Assembly: GCF_004803895.1 (NCBI RefSeq) | Contig: NZ_CP021978.1 | Coordinates: 4,340,001 to 4,404,000 of the forward strand | DNA from: Streptomyces hawaiiensis | GTDB taxonomy: Bacteria; Actinomycetota; Actinomycetes; Streptomycetales; Streptomycetaceae | DNA length: 64,000 nt | Direction of reading: 5' to 3' | Part shown: positions 51,453 to 59,252 of the stretch, one piece after another | Layout: each line of letters begins with the position of its first letter | How positions within the stretch are numbered: position 1 is the first letter of the stretch | Made by a program: the position numbers and the translations under genes | Notes under the pieces: model-generated | The model's database searches: none | Seen by the model: only the letters and a program-made list of their open reading frames with translations | What the model was told of the DNA's origin: nothing

Positions 51453-52418
51453 GTGCCTCGTAAGGTCGTATGTGGACGGGAGTCCGAGTGGCTGTCACGG
51501 CGATTTTTCCTGGGTGTGGGTCTCGCATGTCTGCTGACATCCTGTTCCCTGGGCACTGACAGTGAACCAGTCAAGAGCGGTGCCGATCGCACGCCAGACG
51601 CCACTTCGGGGTCGAACCGGATATCGGCCGAGCTTGAAGGCGAGAAGATCAGCCTTCCGATCGACACGTACTCACTCAGCGGCACGGCACTGGAAACGGT
51701 AGAAAGTGCCGTAAAAAAGGTCACCTCGACATGTATGAAGCGCCTCGGCCACAGCTACCGGCAGGACGAGGCTGCGGACAATGTCCCTGCCGAGGAGAAT
51801 CGCCGGTACGGGATCCAGGACACCTCCCGCGCGGCGGCATACGGATACCGCCCCTACTCGGTGGTCCACCCGCCTGAGCCTGACTCCAAGGCAAGGCCGT
51901 ACACCCAAGCCGAGTTGGCCTCACTTTCCGGCATGGATGACAAAGGCCAAGAGATCGCTCCAGGCACCAAGTCGGTCAACGGCGAGACGATCCCCAAAGG
52001 GGGCTGCAGAGGGGAGGCCGATCGGGTCGTCAGGGCCCCTTTCGACCACCCCGAGGGAGTGTCAGCGGCACGGACCATCTACTTCAAGGGATTCGAGAAG
52101 TCACTCGCGGACCCCGCTGTCAAGGAGATCTTCACAGCATGGTCGGCGTGTATGGCGGACAAGAACTACACCTATGACTCACCGCTGGCCGCGATGGGGA
52201 GCGCAGAATTTTCTCGAGGCCGGATCACCGGCCGGGAGCGTGCTGTCGCACAGGCCGACATCTCCTGCAAGAAGAAAGTCGACCTGATTCAGCGGTGGAA
52301 CGTTGTAGAGGCCGCGATAGAGACGCGCATGATCCGTGAGAAGAGCGCGGTTTTGCAGGAGCTCCTCAAACGCCAGAACGCGAAAGTGGCCGCTGCGCGA
52401 AAGATAGTGGGGAGCTGA
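51453..52418 (+). CDS. lipoprotein of unknown function
   Basis: A 321-residue protein with a lipoprotein signal peptide: SRRFFLGVGLACLLTSC, where Cys31 follows the lipobox Leu-Thr-Ser. The mature part has three to four Cys and no known motif that I recognise. GTG 51453 is the likely start. Base composition is less GC-rich than in nearby core genes. With the I36-type gene it fills a gap between the pseudokinase and sigM, which normally lie next to each other in the genus. Confidence 0.7.
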   Translation: MPRKVVCGRESEWLSRRFFLGVGLACLLTSCSLGTDSEPVKSGADRTPDATSGSNRISAELEGEKISLPIDTYSLSGTALETVESAVKKVTSTCMKRLGHSYRQDEAADNVPAEENRRYGIQDTSRAAAYGYRPYSVVHPPEPDSKARPYTQAELASLSGMDDKGQEIAPGTKSVNGETIPKGGCRGEADRVVRAPFDHPEGVSAARTIYFKGFEKSLADPAVKEIFTAWSACMADKNYTYDSPLAAMGSAEFSRGRITGRERAVAQADISCKKKVDLIQRWNVVEAAIETRMIREKSAVLQELLKRQNAKVAAARKIVGS

Positions 52419-52543
52419 CGTTGCCCCGCCTACCGCGGATCACCACACGGCTTCCCTGCGAGGAAGCAGGACAAGCATTCAAGACATCCGAATAGGGAAA
52501 AAGTACGCCCAAGGTATACTGCCCCCGAGCCGGGAGGGGGCAG

Positions 52544-53269
52544 ATGGCGGAAGACACCGGGCACGACGGGGCGAGCGATCAGGACCTGCTCGCCCGGCAT
52601 GTAAAGGGCGACCCCGACGCCTTCGGTGAGATCGTGCGGCGGCATCGCGACCGGCTCTGGGCCGTTGCCCTGCGGACGCTCGGGGACCGCGAGGAGGCCG
52701 CTGACGCCGTGCAGGACGCCCTCGTGTCCGCATACCGAGCCGCCCACACCTTCCGGGGCCAGTCGGCCGTCACGACGTGGCTGCACAGGATCACGGTGAA
52801 CGCCTGCCTGGACCGCGCCCGCAAGGCAGCCTCCCGGAAGACCTCTCCGGTCGAGGACACCGAGCGCCTGGAGCAGCTGCTGGAGCCGCACGAGTCGGCC
52901 TCGGCTCCTGCCGAGCGAAACGATCTCCACCGGCAGCTCATCGAAGCGCTGGGAACCCTGCCGGCCGACCAGCGTGCCGCGCTGGTCCTGGTGGACATGC
53001 AGGGCTACCCGGTCGCGGAGGCGGCCCGCATCCTCGACGTGCCCACCGGCACGGTGAAGAGCAGATGTGCGCGCGGAAGAGCCAGACTCCTGCCGCTGCT
53101 CACCCATCTACGGCAGGACGGCAGCGGCGAGGGCAAGAACCCGGGTGGAGAACGGAACCGGACACAGGGTCCAGCCGTCCCACCGGCAGCGGGGCCGCGC
53201 CGAGCGGGAACCCCGGACGCAGGACCGAGCGACTCAGCTGCAGTGAAGGGCGGAGGTGGACGAGCGTGA
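52544..53269 (+). CDS. sigM: ECF RNA polymerase sigma factor SigM
   Basis: A 241-residue ECF sigma factor. Region 2 (DPDAFGEIVRRHRDRLWAVA, then DREEAADAVQDALVSAYRA) and region 4 (LPADQRAALVLVDMQGYPVAEAARIL, GTVKSRCARGRARL) are complete, and a disordered C-terminal tail follows. It is followed, overlapping by GTGA, by an anti-sigma factor with a zinc motif. The position next to trxBA and the family assign it as SigM. TATACT at 52515-52520 is a candidate -10. Confidence 0.92.
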   Translation: MAEDTGHDGASDQDLLARHVKGDPDAFGEIVRRHRDRLWAVALRTLGDREEAADAVQDALVSAYRAAHTFRGQSAVTTWLHRITVNACLDRARKAASRKTSPVEDTERLEQLLEPHESASAPAERNDLHRQLIEALGTLPADQRAALVLVDMQGYPVAEAARILDVPTGTVKSRCARGRARLLPLLTHLRQDGSGEGKNPGGERNRTQGPAVPPAAGPRRAGTPDAGPSDSAAVKGGGGRA

Positions 53270-54189
53270 CGTCGACGACAGACATGGCCGGGCACCCGGA
53301 CGTCGTGGAGATCTCCGACTTCGCCGAGGGGCTCCTCCCACCAGCCCGGACCACCGACCTACGCGGCCACCTGGACGAGTGCGAGCTCTGCGCGGACGTC
53401 TACGCCTCCCTGGAGGAGATCCGCGGGCTGCTCGGCACGCTGCCGGGTCCGCCGCGCATGCCCGCCGATGTGGCGGGCCGTATCGATGCCGCACTCGCCG
53501 CCGAGGCCCTGCTCAACGCCACAGGCCCGGAGTCCGCGGAGAGTCCCGAGCCGGTGGACGCTCCCCGTTCCACGTCCGAGGACGACAGCGGAGCGCATGT
53601 TTCACGTGAAACATCGACGCCCGCTGACCGGCCTGCCGGCCGTCCCCGTTCCTCCACCACCGGTCCGGGCCGCAAGGGCCGCACGCGCAGCGGACGCCGC
53701 AGGATCGCCGTCCTGGGGACAGTCTTCACGGTGGCCGCCCTGGGGCTCGGCTCCGTCCTGCTGTCGTCGCTCGGCGACAACAAGCCGCCCCATGACACGG
53801 CGGGCGGACGGCAGACCACCTCCGCGGACACCTTCGCCGAGGGGAAGCTGCAGAAGCAGGTCACCGATCTCCTGTCCGAGAACAAGACCAAGGGCGGCGG
53901 CTCCCGCACTCCCTTCGGCGCAGCGACGGCCCCCGGCACCAACCAGCCCAAGGTCCTCAAGGAAGCCGTGGTGCCCGGCTGCGTCCGCGACGGCATCGGA
54001 CGCGACGATGCGGCCCTGGCCACCGAGAACGGCACCTACCAAGGCAAGAAGGCCATGCTCGTGCTGCTTCCCGACGCTTCCGACGCCACTCGGGTCACCG
54101 CCTACATCGTCGACGCGACCTGTGTGGATCACGCGGCGTCCACTGCCGCCGGCGAGGTTCTCTTGGAGCGCACGTACCCGTCCGCCTGA
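53266..54189 (+). CDS. zinc-binding anti-sigma factor (ZAS) for SigM
   Basis: A 307-residue membrane protein. The N-terminal anti-sigma domain has the H35-x3-C39-x2-C42 zinc motif (GHLDECELC), one membrane segment at about residues 145-165 (IAVLGTVFTVAALGLGSVLL), and an extracytoplasmic C-terminal domain. The start GTG overlaps the sigM stop (GTGA), so the two are translationally coupled. An exact parS is inside it in frame (53599-53612, encoding VSRET). It should hold SigM inactive until an envelope or redox stress signal. Confidence 0.9.
   Translation: MTSTTDMAGHPDVVEISDFAEGLLPPARTTDLRGHLDECELCADVYASLEEIRGLLGTLPGPPRMPADVAGRIDAALAAEALLNATGPESAESPEPVDAPRSTSEDDSGAHVSRETSTPADRPAGRPRSSTTGPGRKGRTRSGRRRIAVLGTVFTVAALGLGSVLLSSLGDNKPPHDTAGGRQTTSADTFAEGKLQKQVTDLLSENKTKGGGSRTPFGAATAPGTNQPKVLKEAVVPGCVRDGIGRDDAALATENGTYQGKKAMLVLLPDASDATRVTAYIVDATCVDHAASTAAGEVLLERTYPSA
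53599..53612. other. parS: parS site, exact, inside anti-sigma gene
   Basis: GTTTCACGTGAAAC within the coding sequence, in frame as VSRET. Confidence 0.93.
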
Positions 54190-54258
54190 GCAATCGCTTC
54201 GTCCTTGCCCTGCTGGGTCACCACGTGATGCCGCATCTCCGTGTGCCCGGACACAGCG

Positions 54259-54284
54259 GGAATGCGCGCCCCTTAGGATCCGTT
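54259..54284 (+). promoter_or_regulatory. SigR-type promoter of trxBA
   Basis: GGAAT (54259-54263), then 18 bases, then GTT (54282-54284). This is the consensus spacing and sequence of SigR (disulfide-stress sigma) promoters, and trxBA is the classic SigR target in Streptomyces. It lies 72 bases before the trxB GTG. Confidence 0.85.
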
Positions 54285-54355
54285 GGGTGGGGTGAGAGTT
54301 CCGAGCAGCTCCCACCCCGGTCGAACGACGCAGTCCAGAGACGAGGAATCAAGCC

Positions 54356-55324
54356 GTGAGCGACGTCCGTAACGTGATCATCATCGGCTCCGGGCCCGCC
54401 GGCTACACGGCGGCGCTCTATACCGCGCGAGCGTCGCTGAAGCCACTGGTGTTCGAGGGCGCCGTCACTGCGGGCGGTGCGCTCATGAACACCACCGACG
54501 TCGAGAACTTCCCGGGTTTCCGGGACGGCATTATGGGCCCGGACCTCATGGACAACATGCGCGCCCAGGCAGAGCGTTTCGGGGCAGAGCTCGTCCCGGA
54601 CGACATCGTGGCCGTCGACCTGAGTGGTGAGATCAAGACCGTCACAGACACGGCCGGCACCGTCCACCGGGCCAAGGCCGTCATCGTCACCACAGGCTCG
54701 CAGCACCGCAAGCTCGGTCTGCCGAACGAGGACGCTCTCTCCGGCCGTGGCGTGTCCTGGTGCGCCACCTGTGACGGGTTCTTCTTCAAGGACCAGGACA
54801 TCGCCGTGATCGGTGGTGGCGACACCGCGATGGAGGAGGCCACTTTCCTCTCGCGGTTCGCCAAGTCCGTGATCGTCGTCCACCGCCGTGACACCCTGCG
54901 TGCCTCCAAGGCCATGCAGGAGCGCGCGTTCGCCGACCCGAAGATCTCGTTCGTGTGGGACAGCGAGGTCGCCGAGATTCAGGGCGACCCGAAGCTCTCC
55001 GGCCTGAAGCTGCGCAACCTCAAGACCGGCGAGCTGTCGGACCTGCCGGTGACCGGACTGTTCATCGCCATCGGCCACGACCCGCGCACCGAGCTCTTCA
55101 AGGGCCAGCTCGACCTGGACGAGGAGGGCTACCTGAAGGTGGAGGCGCCGTCGACGCGCACGAACCTCACCGGTGTCTTCGCCGCCGGTGACGTCGTGGA
55201 TCACACCTACCGTCAGGCGATCACCGCGGCCGGGACCGGCTGCTCCGCAGCTCTCGACGCCGAGCGCTACCTCGCCGCCCTGGCGGACGAGGAGCAGTCC
55301 GAGCCCGAGAAGACCGCTGTCTGA
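54356..55324 (+). CDS. trxB: thioredoxin reductase
   Basis: A 322-residue flavoenzyme. The FAD motif GSGPAGYTAALYTAR is at the N terminus, the redox pair is CATC (C136-C139), the NADPH motif is IGGGDTAMEE, and the C-terminal FAD contact is in FAAGDV. It passes electrons from NADPH to thioredoxin in the cytoplasm. The start is GTG 54356. trxA follows after 48 bases, so both belong to one SigR-controlled operon. Confidence 0.97.
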   Translation: MSDVRNVIIIGSGPAGYTAALYTARASLKPLVFEGAVTAGGALMNTTDVENFPGFRDGIMGPDLMDNMRAQAERFGAELVPDDIVAVDLSGEIKTVTDTAGTVHRAKAVIVTTGSQHRKLGLPNEDALSGRGVSWCATCDGFFFKDQDIAVIGGGDTAMEEATFLSRFAKSVIVVHRRDTLRASKAMQERAFADPKISFVWDSEVAEIQGDPKLSGLKLRNLKTGELSDLPVTGLFIAIGHDPRTELFKGQLDLDEEGYLKVEAPSTRTNLTGVFAAGDVVDHTYRQAITAAGTGCSAALDAERYLAALADEEQSEPEKTAV

Positions 55325-55372
55325 CCCCCTCCCTACCCTCCCCCCGCGCACCAACCAGTTAAGGAGCCCGCC

Positions 55373-55705
55373 GTGGCCGGCACCCTGAAGAATGTGACCG
55401 ACGATTCGTTCGAGCAGGACGTCCTCAAGAGCGACAAGCCTGTTCTGGTGGACTTCTGGGCCGCCTGGTGCGGTCCGTGCCGCCAGATCGCGCCGTCCCT
55501 CGAGGCGATCGCCTCCGAGTACGGCGACAAGATCGAGATCGTCAAGCTGAACATCGACGAGAACCCGGGTACGGCCGCCAAGTACGGCGTCATGTCCATC
55601 CCGACCCTGAACGTCTACCAGGGTGGCGAGGTCGCCAAGACCATCGTGGGCGCGAAGCCGAAGGCCGCGATCGTTCGCGACCTCGAGGAGTTCATCGCCG
55701 AGTGA
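55373..55705 (+). CDS. trxA: thioredoxin
   Basis: A 110-residue thioredoxin with the active site WCGPC (C33, C36) and the cis-proline in SIPTLNVY. It reduces protein disulfides. The GTG at 55373 is preceded by AAGGAG. Second gene of the trxBA operon, with a parS and a terminator hairpin right behind it. Confidence 0.98.
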   Translation: MAGTLKNVTDDSFEQDVLKSDKPVLVDFWAAWCGPCRQIAPSLEAIASEYGDKIEIVKLNIDENPGTAAKYGVMSIPTLNVYQGGEVAKTIVGAKPKAAIVRDLEEFIAE

Positions 55706-55727
55706 ATCGGCTGCACCGTCGGTGCGT

Positions 55728-55741
55728 GTTTCACGTGAAAC
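55728..55741. other. parS: parS site, exact
   Basis: GTTTCACGTGAAAC between the trxA stop and the terminator hairpin, extended to a 20-base CGTGTTTCAC/GTGAAACACG palindrome. Confidence 0.94.
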
Positions 55742-55742
55742 A

Positions 55743-55778
55743 CGAATGGGCCAACCCCCTGAGGGGTTGGCCCATTCG
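55743..55778. terminator. hairpin terminator after trxA
   Basis: Perfect 16-base arms (CGAATGGGCCAACCCC / GGGGTTGGCCCATTCG) with a four-base loop. It sits between trxA and the convergent acetyltransferase, overlapping the edge of the parS palindrome. Confidence 0.85.
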
Positions 55779-55788
55779 CTTGACTGCT

Positions 55789-56406
55789 CTACAGAGGTCG
55801 CAGAGCCGGCTCCTTCTGGACAGCTCCCAGAAGCCGGTCCAGCGCCATCTCGACGTCTTCCTTCCAGGAGAGCGTCGACCTCAGTTCCAGCCTCAGCCGG
55901 GGCTGGGTGGGGTGCTGGCGGACCGTCTTGAAGCCGACCGCCAGAAGATGGTCGGCGGGCAGCACACAGGCGGGTTCCTTCCAGCGCGCGTCTCCGAAGG
56001 CCTCGATCGCCTTGAACCCGCGCCGCAGCAGATCCTTGGCGACCGTCTGAACCATCACGCGGCCCAGTCCCTGCCCCTGGTAGCCCGGCACGATGAACGC
56101 GGTGATCAGCTGCACGGCGTCAGGCGAGACCGGGCTCGTGGGAAACGCCGTGGAGCGGGGGACATACGCGGGTGGGGCGTAGAGCACGAAACCCACCGGC
56201 ACGTCGTCTACGTACACGACTCGCCCGCAAGATCCCCAGTCCAGCAGAACCGCTGAGATCCAGGCTTCCTTCTCCGGAGCCGAAGTGCCCGCCTTTACCG
56301 CGGCCTCACCGCTGACTGGGTCGAGTTCCCAGAAGACACACGAGCGACAACGCTTGGGTAGGTCCTGGAGGTTGTCCAGGGTGAGCGGTACGAGCCGGCG
56401 GCCCAT
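55789..56406 (-). CDS. GNAT-family acetyltransferase
   Basis: A 205-residue protein with the acetyl-CoA loop in AFIVPGYQGQGLGRVMVQTV and a central GNAT core. The N-terminal region with several Cys (RCRSCVFWELDP) is unusual. The start ATG at 56406 has AGGA ten bases upstream. It lies downstream of the parAB operon in the same orientation, behind a terminator. The substrate is unknown. Confidence 0.87.
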   Translation of the reverse strand: MGRRLVPLTLDNLQDLPKRCRSCVFWELDPVSGEAAVKAGTSAPEKEAWISAVLLDWGSCGRVVYVDDVPVGFVLYAPPAYVPRSTAFPTSPVSPDAVQLITAFIVPGYQGQGLGRVMVQTVAKDLLRRGFKAIEAFGDARWKEPACVLPADHLLAVGFKTVRQHPTQPRLRLELRSTLSWKEDVEMALDRLLGAVQKEPALRPL

Positions 56407-56555
56407 GAAGGCTGATCCTCGCTTCCTTCGCCCGCCGCCGCGTCGCGGGCGGCTGTCAGAGCGCTCCGTTCCTTGAGGAGACTGCCGATGAAGCCACCGA
56501 CCGCTCCCAGCCCCAAACCGGCGCTCACCAGTCCGATGCGGCTCATGGTTCGCAT
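56295..56555 (-). CDS. small putative membrane protein, overlapping the acetyltransferase gene
   Basis: An 86-residue frame starting MRTMSRIGLVSAGLGLGAVGG with one hydrophobic segment (about 6-24) and a basic stretch. GGGAGGCAGGGG precedes the ATG. The first 50 codons lie outside the acetyltransferase, and the remaining 37 overlap its 5' end in another frame. The N-terminal part looks like a real small membrane protein, but the overlapping end may reflect a late stop. I am only moderately sure it is a gene. Confidence 0.45.
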   Translation of the reverse strand: MRTMSRIGLVSAGLGLGAVGGFIGSLLKERSALTAARDAAAGEGSEDQPSWAAGSYRSPWTTSRTYPSVVARVSSGNSTQSAVRPR

Positions 56556-56656
56556 GGCCCCTGCCTCCCTCTCAGAGGTGCTGCCGAGTGGTTGCTGCGC
56601 CGTACCCGAACGCATCGTATCCACGATGCGATTCCATCGATACCGCCAGAAAGGAA

Positions 56657-56699
56657 AGAGCGGGCCACGTTCCGGTACACACCGGACACGGCCCGCTCT
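56657..56699 (-). terminator. terminator of the parAB operon
   Basis: The outer 10-base stem (AGAGCGGGCC / GGCCCGCTCT) and the inner CCGGT/ACCGG stem form a hairpin. On the minus strand it is followed by TTTCCTTTC, a T-rich run. It lies 35 bases after the parB stop. Confidence 0.8.
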
Positions 56700-56733
56700 G
56701 TCTCCTGCACAGCAGAGGCTCCTTGCCGGAGGC

Positions 56734-57834
56734 TCAGGACTCGTTCTCCTCGGAGTCGCCCTCCAGGAGACTCTTCTGAAGAACCGGCCCCTCGCCCGGA
56801 GCGAATGAACCGAGGATCCGCTCAAGATCCTCCATCGAGGCGAACTCGACGGTGATCTTGCCCTTCTTCTGTCCCAGGTCGACCTTCACGCGCGTCTCGA
56901 AGCGGTCGGAGAGCCGCGTGGCGAGGTCGGACAGCGCGGGAGAGACCCGGGCACCGGCACGCGGACCCTTGGGCTTCTGAGCCTTCTGGGGACGCGACCC
57001 CATCAGGGTCACGATCTCCTCGACGGCTCGCACCGAGAGGCCTTCTGCCACGATGCGGTGGGCCAGCCGGTCCTGCTCCTCCGAATCATCGACGGAGAGC
57101 AGTGCCCGTGCGTGGCCGGCGGAAAGCACCCCGGCGGCGACCCGGCGCTGCACGGCCGGCGAGAGCTTCAACAGACGCAGAGTGTTGGATACCTGCGGGC
57201 GGGATCGGCCGATGCGGTCCGCCAGCTGGTCATGCGTGCAGTTGAAGTCCCTCAGCAACTGGTCGTAGGCGGCTGCCTCTTCCAGCGGGTTCAGCTGGGC
57301 GCGGTGCAGGTTCTCCAGCAGAGCGTCCAGGAGGAGCTTCTCGTCCTCGGTGGCCCGCACGATCGCCGGGATCGCCTCCAGCCCTGCCTCACGGCAGGCC
57401 CGCCAGCGGCGCTCACCCATGATGAGTTCGTAGCGGGCGGGACCCACTTGCCGTACGACGACCGGCTGGAGGAGTCCCACTTCCTTGATGGAGGTGATGA
57501 GCTCGGACAGCGCGTCCTCGTCGAATACCTCACGCGGCTGGCGAGGGTTCGGTGTGATGGAGTCGAGGGGAATCTCGGCGAAGTGCGCACCGACGGGCGC
57601 CGCAGGCATGGCGGGAGCAGTCGGCTGTGCCGGTTCCTCTGTTTCACGTGAAACAGTCGGCAGAGTCGCTAGCTTCGCCGCGGCCACCCCACGATCGTTC
57701 GGCAGCGCAGGTACTGCCGCGGGGGATGCGGAAGCGGCGTTCCCTGCCGCAGCCTGAGCCACCGACTTCTCCGTCGGCGCGGCAGGGATCAGTGCGCCGA
57801 GACCACGGCCCAGCCCCCTTCGTCGCTCGCTCAC
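56734..57834 (-). CDS. parB: chromosome-partitioning protein ParB
   Basis: A 366-residue ParB. After an Ala/Pro-rich N terminus comes the CTPase/ParB core (IPLDSITPNPRQPREVFD, then the C-motif GERRWRA near residue 140), the HTH (THDQLADRIGRSRPQVSNTLRLLKL), a linker and the C-terminal dimer domain. ParB binds parS and forms the segregation complex near the origin, needed for condensing chromosomes in sporulating hyphae. The start GTG overlaps the parA stop (GTGA). An exact parS lies inside the gene (57641-57654). Confidence 0.98.
   Translation of the reverse strand: MSERRRGLGRGLGALIPAAPTEKSVAQAAAGNAASASPAAVPALPNDRGVAAAKLATLPTVSRETEEPAQPTAPAMPAAPVGAHFAEIPLDSITPNPRQPREVFDEDALSELITSIKEVGLLQPVVVRQVGPARYELIMGERRWRACREAGLEAIPAIVRATEDEKLLLDALLENLHRAQLNPLEEAAAYDQLLRDFNCTHDQLADRIGRSRPQVSNTLRLLKLSPAVQRRVAAGVLSAGHARALLSVDDSEEQDRLAHRIVAEGLSVRAVEEIVTLMGSRPQKAQKPKGPRAGARVSPALSDLATRLSDRFETRVKVDLGQKKGKITVEFASMEDLERILGSFAPGEGPVLQKSLLEGDSEENES
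57641..57654. other. parS: parS site, exact, inside parB
   Basis: GTTTCACGTGAAAC in frame in the ParB N-terminal region, where it encodes the peptide VSRET. Confidence 0.94.
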
Positions 57835-58829
57835 TGGATGCCCTCCACCATGCTCGGGTCGTTCTGCTGTACGCCGATATGGGCGTGCGTCGCGTCATAG
57901 CTGATGCCGACGCCCTTCAGCGCGATCTCTCGTGCCGCCTCAAGGTAGGAGAGGGCACCACTCGATCCAGGATCGTAAGTCAGTACCGTCTGCCCATAAC
58001 TCGGCGCCTCCGAGATACGGACAGAGCGGGGGATGCTCGTCCGCAGCACCTCGTCACCGAAGTGGGTGCGCACCTCTTCCGCGACCTGGGACGCGAGGCG
58101 CGTCCGGCCGTCGTACATGGTGAGCAGGATGGTCGACACATGCAGGGCAGGGTTAAGGTGCCCCCGTACCAGGTCGACGTTGCGCAGCAGCTGTCCGAGA
58201 CCTTCCAGCGCGTAGTACTCGCACTGGATGGGGATCAGAACTTCCTGGCCCGCCACGAGCGCATTGACGGTCAGGAGCCCCAAGGAGGGCGGGCAGTCGA
58301 TGAGGATGTAGTCCAAGGGCTGCTCATACGCCTGGATCGCGCGCTGCAGCCTGCTCTCGCGTGCCACCAGGGACACCAGCTCGATCTCCGCACCGGCGAG
58401 ATCGATCGTGGCGGGGGCGCAGAAGAGACCCTCGACGTCGGGGACCGGCTGGACGACCTCGGAGAGCGGCCTGCTGTCCACCAACACGTCGTAGATGGAC
58501 GGGACTTCGGCGTGATGGTCGATGCCCAGCGCGGTGGACGCATTGCCCTGTGGGTCGAGGTCGACCACCAGGACGCGGCCACCGTGCAGCGCCAGCGATG
58601 CGGCAAGGTTGACGGTCGTCGTCGTCTTGCCCACACCGCCCTTCTGGTTGGCGACCACCATGATTCGGGTCTGCTCGGGCCGTGGCAGGCCCTCGCCGGC
58701 ACGACCCAGAGCCTCCACCGCCAGTTGGGCAGCACGACCGATGGGAGTGTCGTCCATCGGAGGCGGTGTTTCACGTGAAACATCCGCCCCCATCGACTCG
58801 GTACGGGGACCGGGGACCGGATCGGTCAT
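57831..58829 (-). CDS. parA: chromosome-partitioning ATPase ParA
   Basis: A ParA-type Walker ATPase: KGGVGKTT (Walker A), VVDLDPQGNAS and ILIDCPPSLG, with the C-terminal RTSIPRSVRISEAPSYG. It binds DNA nonspecifically and moves ParB-parS complexes along hyphal tips. The start is not certain. The ATG at 58829 (332 residues, MTDPVPGPRTES) gives a family-like N terminus. The reading frame is open further, to a GTG at 59081 inside a parS, but the extension is low in coding character and may be the leader. It contains parS at 58768-58781 within the coding part. Confidence 0.93.
   Translation of the reverse strand: MTDPVPGPRTESMGADVSRETPPPMDDTPIGRAAQLAVEALGRAGEGLPRPEQTRIMVVANQKGGVGKTTTTVNLAASLALHGGRVLVVDLDPQGNASTALGIDHHAEVPSIYDVLVDSRPLSEVVQPVPDVEGLFCAPATIDLAGAEIELVSLVARESRLQRAIQAYEQPLDYILIDCPPSLGLLTVNALVAGQEVLIPIQCEYYALEGLGQLLRNVDLVRGHLNPALHVSTILLTMYDGRTRLASQVAEEVRTHFGDEVLRTSIPRSVRISEAPSYGQTVLTYDPGSSGALSYLEAAREIALKGVGISYDATHAHIGVQQNDPSMVEGIQ
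58768..58781. other. parS: parS site, exact, inside parA
   Basis: GTTTCACGTGAAAC near the 5' end of the parA coding sequence. Confidence 0.94.
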
Positions 58830-58943
58830 CGGTCCCGCGATGTTGGCGTCGGACCGCAAGGATTCACTCTCCTCGACTTCAGGCTCGCAATGAACAGAGC
58901 CTCCCATGTCTTCGGGGTCGTGAACCAGTGAGGCCTGGCGTTC

Positions 58944-58970
58944 TGTGGAGAAATCCACCTCTGTGGATAC
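58944..58970. promoter_or_regulatory. two DnaA-box-like nonamers upstream of parA
   Basis: On the minus strand: TTCTCCACA (58944-58952), an exact match to the streptomycete DnaA-box consensus, and GTATCCACA (58962-58970), one mismatch. Confidence 0.45.
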
Positions 58971-59065
58971 CTCAGGTCCCTCATCGAGTGAACCAAGAGG
59001 CTTTCGGTCGCGGGGTTCGGCCGCAGCGCGGCCACGACTGATGATGCCGTGCAGCAGTGAGCGAC

Positions 59066-59079
59066 GTTTCACGTGAAAC
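59066..59079. other. parS: parS site, exact, upstream of parA
   Basis: GTTTCACGTGAAAC; it overlaps the most upstream possible parA start (GTG at 59081). Confidence 0.94.
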
Positions 59080-59171
59080 ACGATGCACAGCAGCCGAGGC
59101 CAGACTGTCGCGACACTCCGGCATGCATAGGTTTGGCAGCTTGTGTGGAGTACGTCTCGTCGTCAAACGGG

Positions 59172-59247
59172 TCAGCGCCGTCAGGGCGGATCAGCCCCAT
59201 CAGGGCGGGTCAGTGCCGTCAGGACGGATCAGCATCGACCGGACGCA
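59172..59247. repeat. 19-bp tandem repeat, four copies, upstream of parAB
   Basis: Copies of TCAG(C/T)(G/C)CC(G/A)TCAGG(G/A)CGG(A/G), exactly 19 bases each with the fourth most diverged. They lie directly after the rsmG stop. Confidence 0.75.
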
Positions 59248-59252
59248 TCAGG

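Larger units (their letters stand above)
58830..59252. other. parAB leader and promoter region
   Basis: 423 bases upstream of parA, downstream of rsmG. It contains a parS at 59066-59079, two DnaA-box-like nonamers, a 19-bp tandem repeat at 59172-59247 and no convincing gene. parAB in Streptomyces is known to have a sporulation-linked promoter, which should lie here, but I could not place it. Confidence 0.6.
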
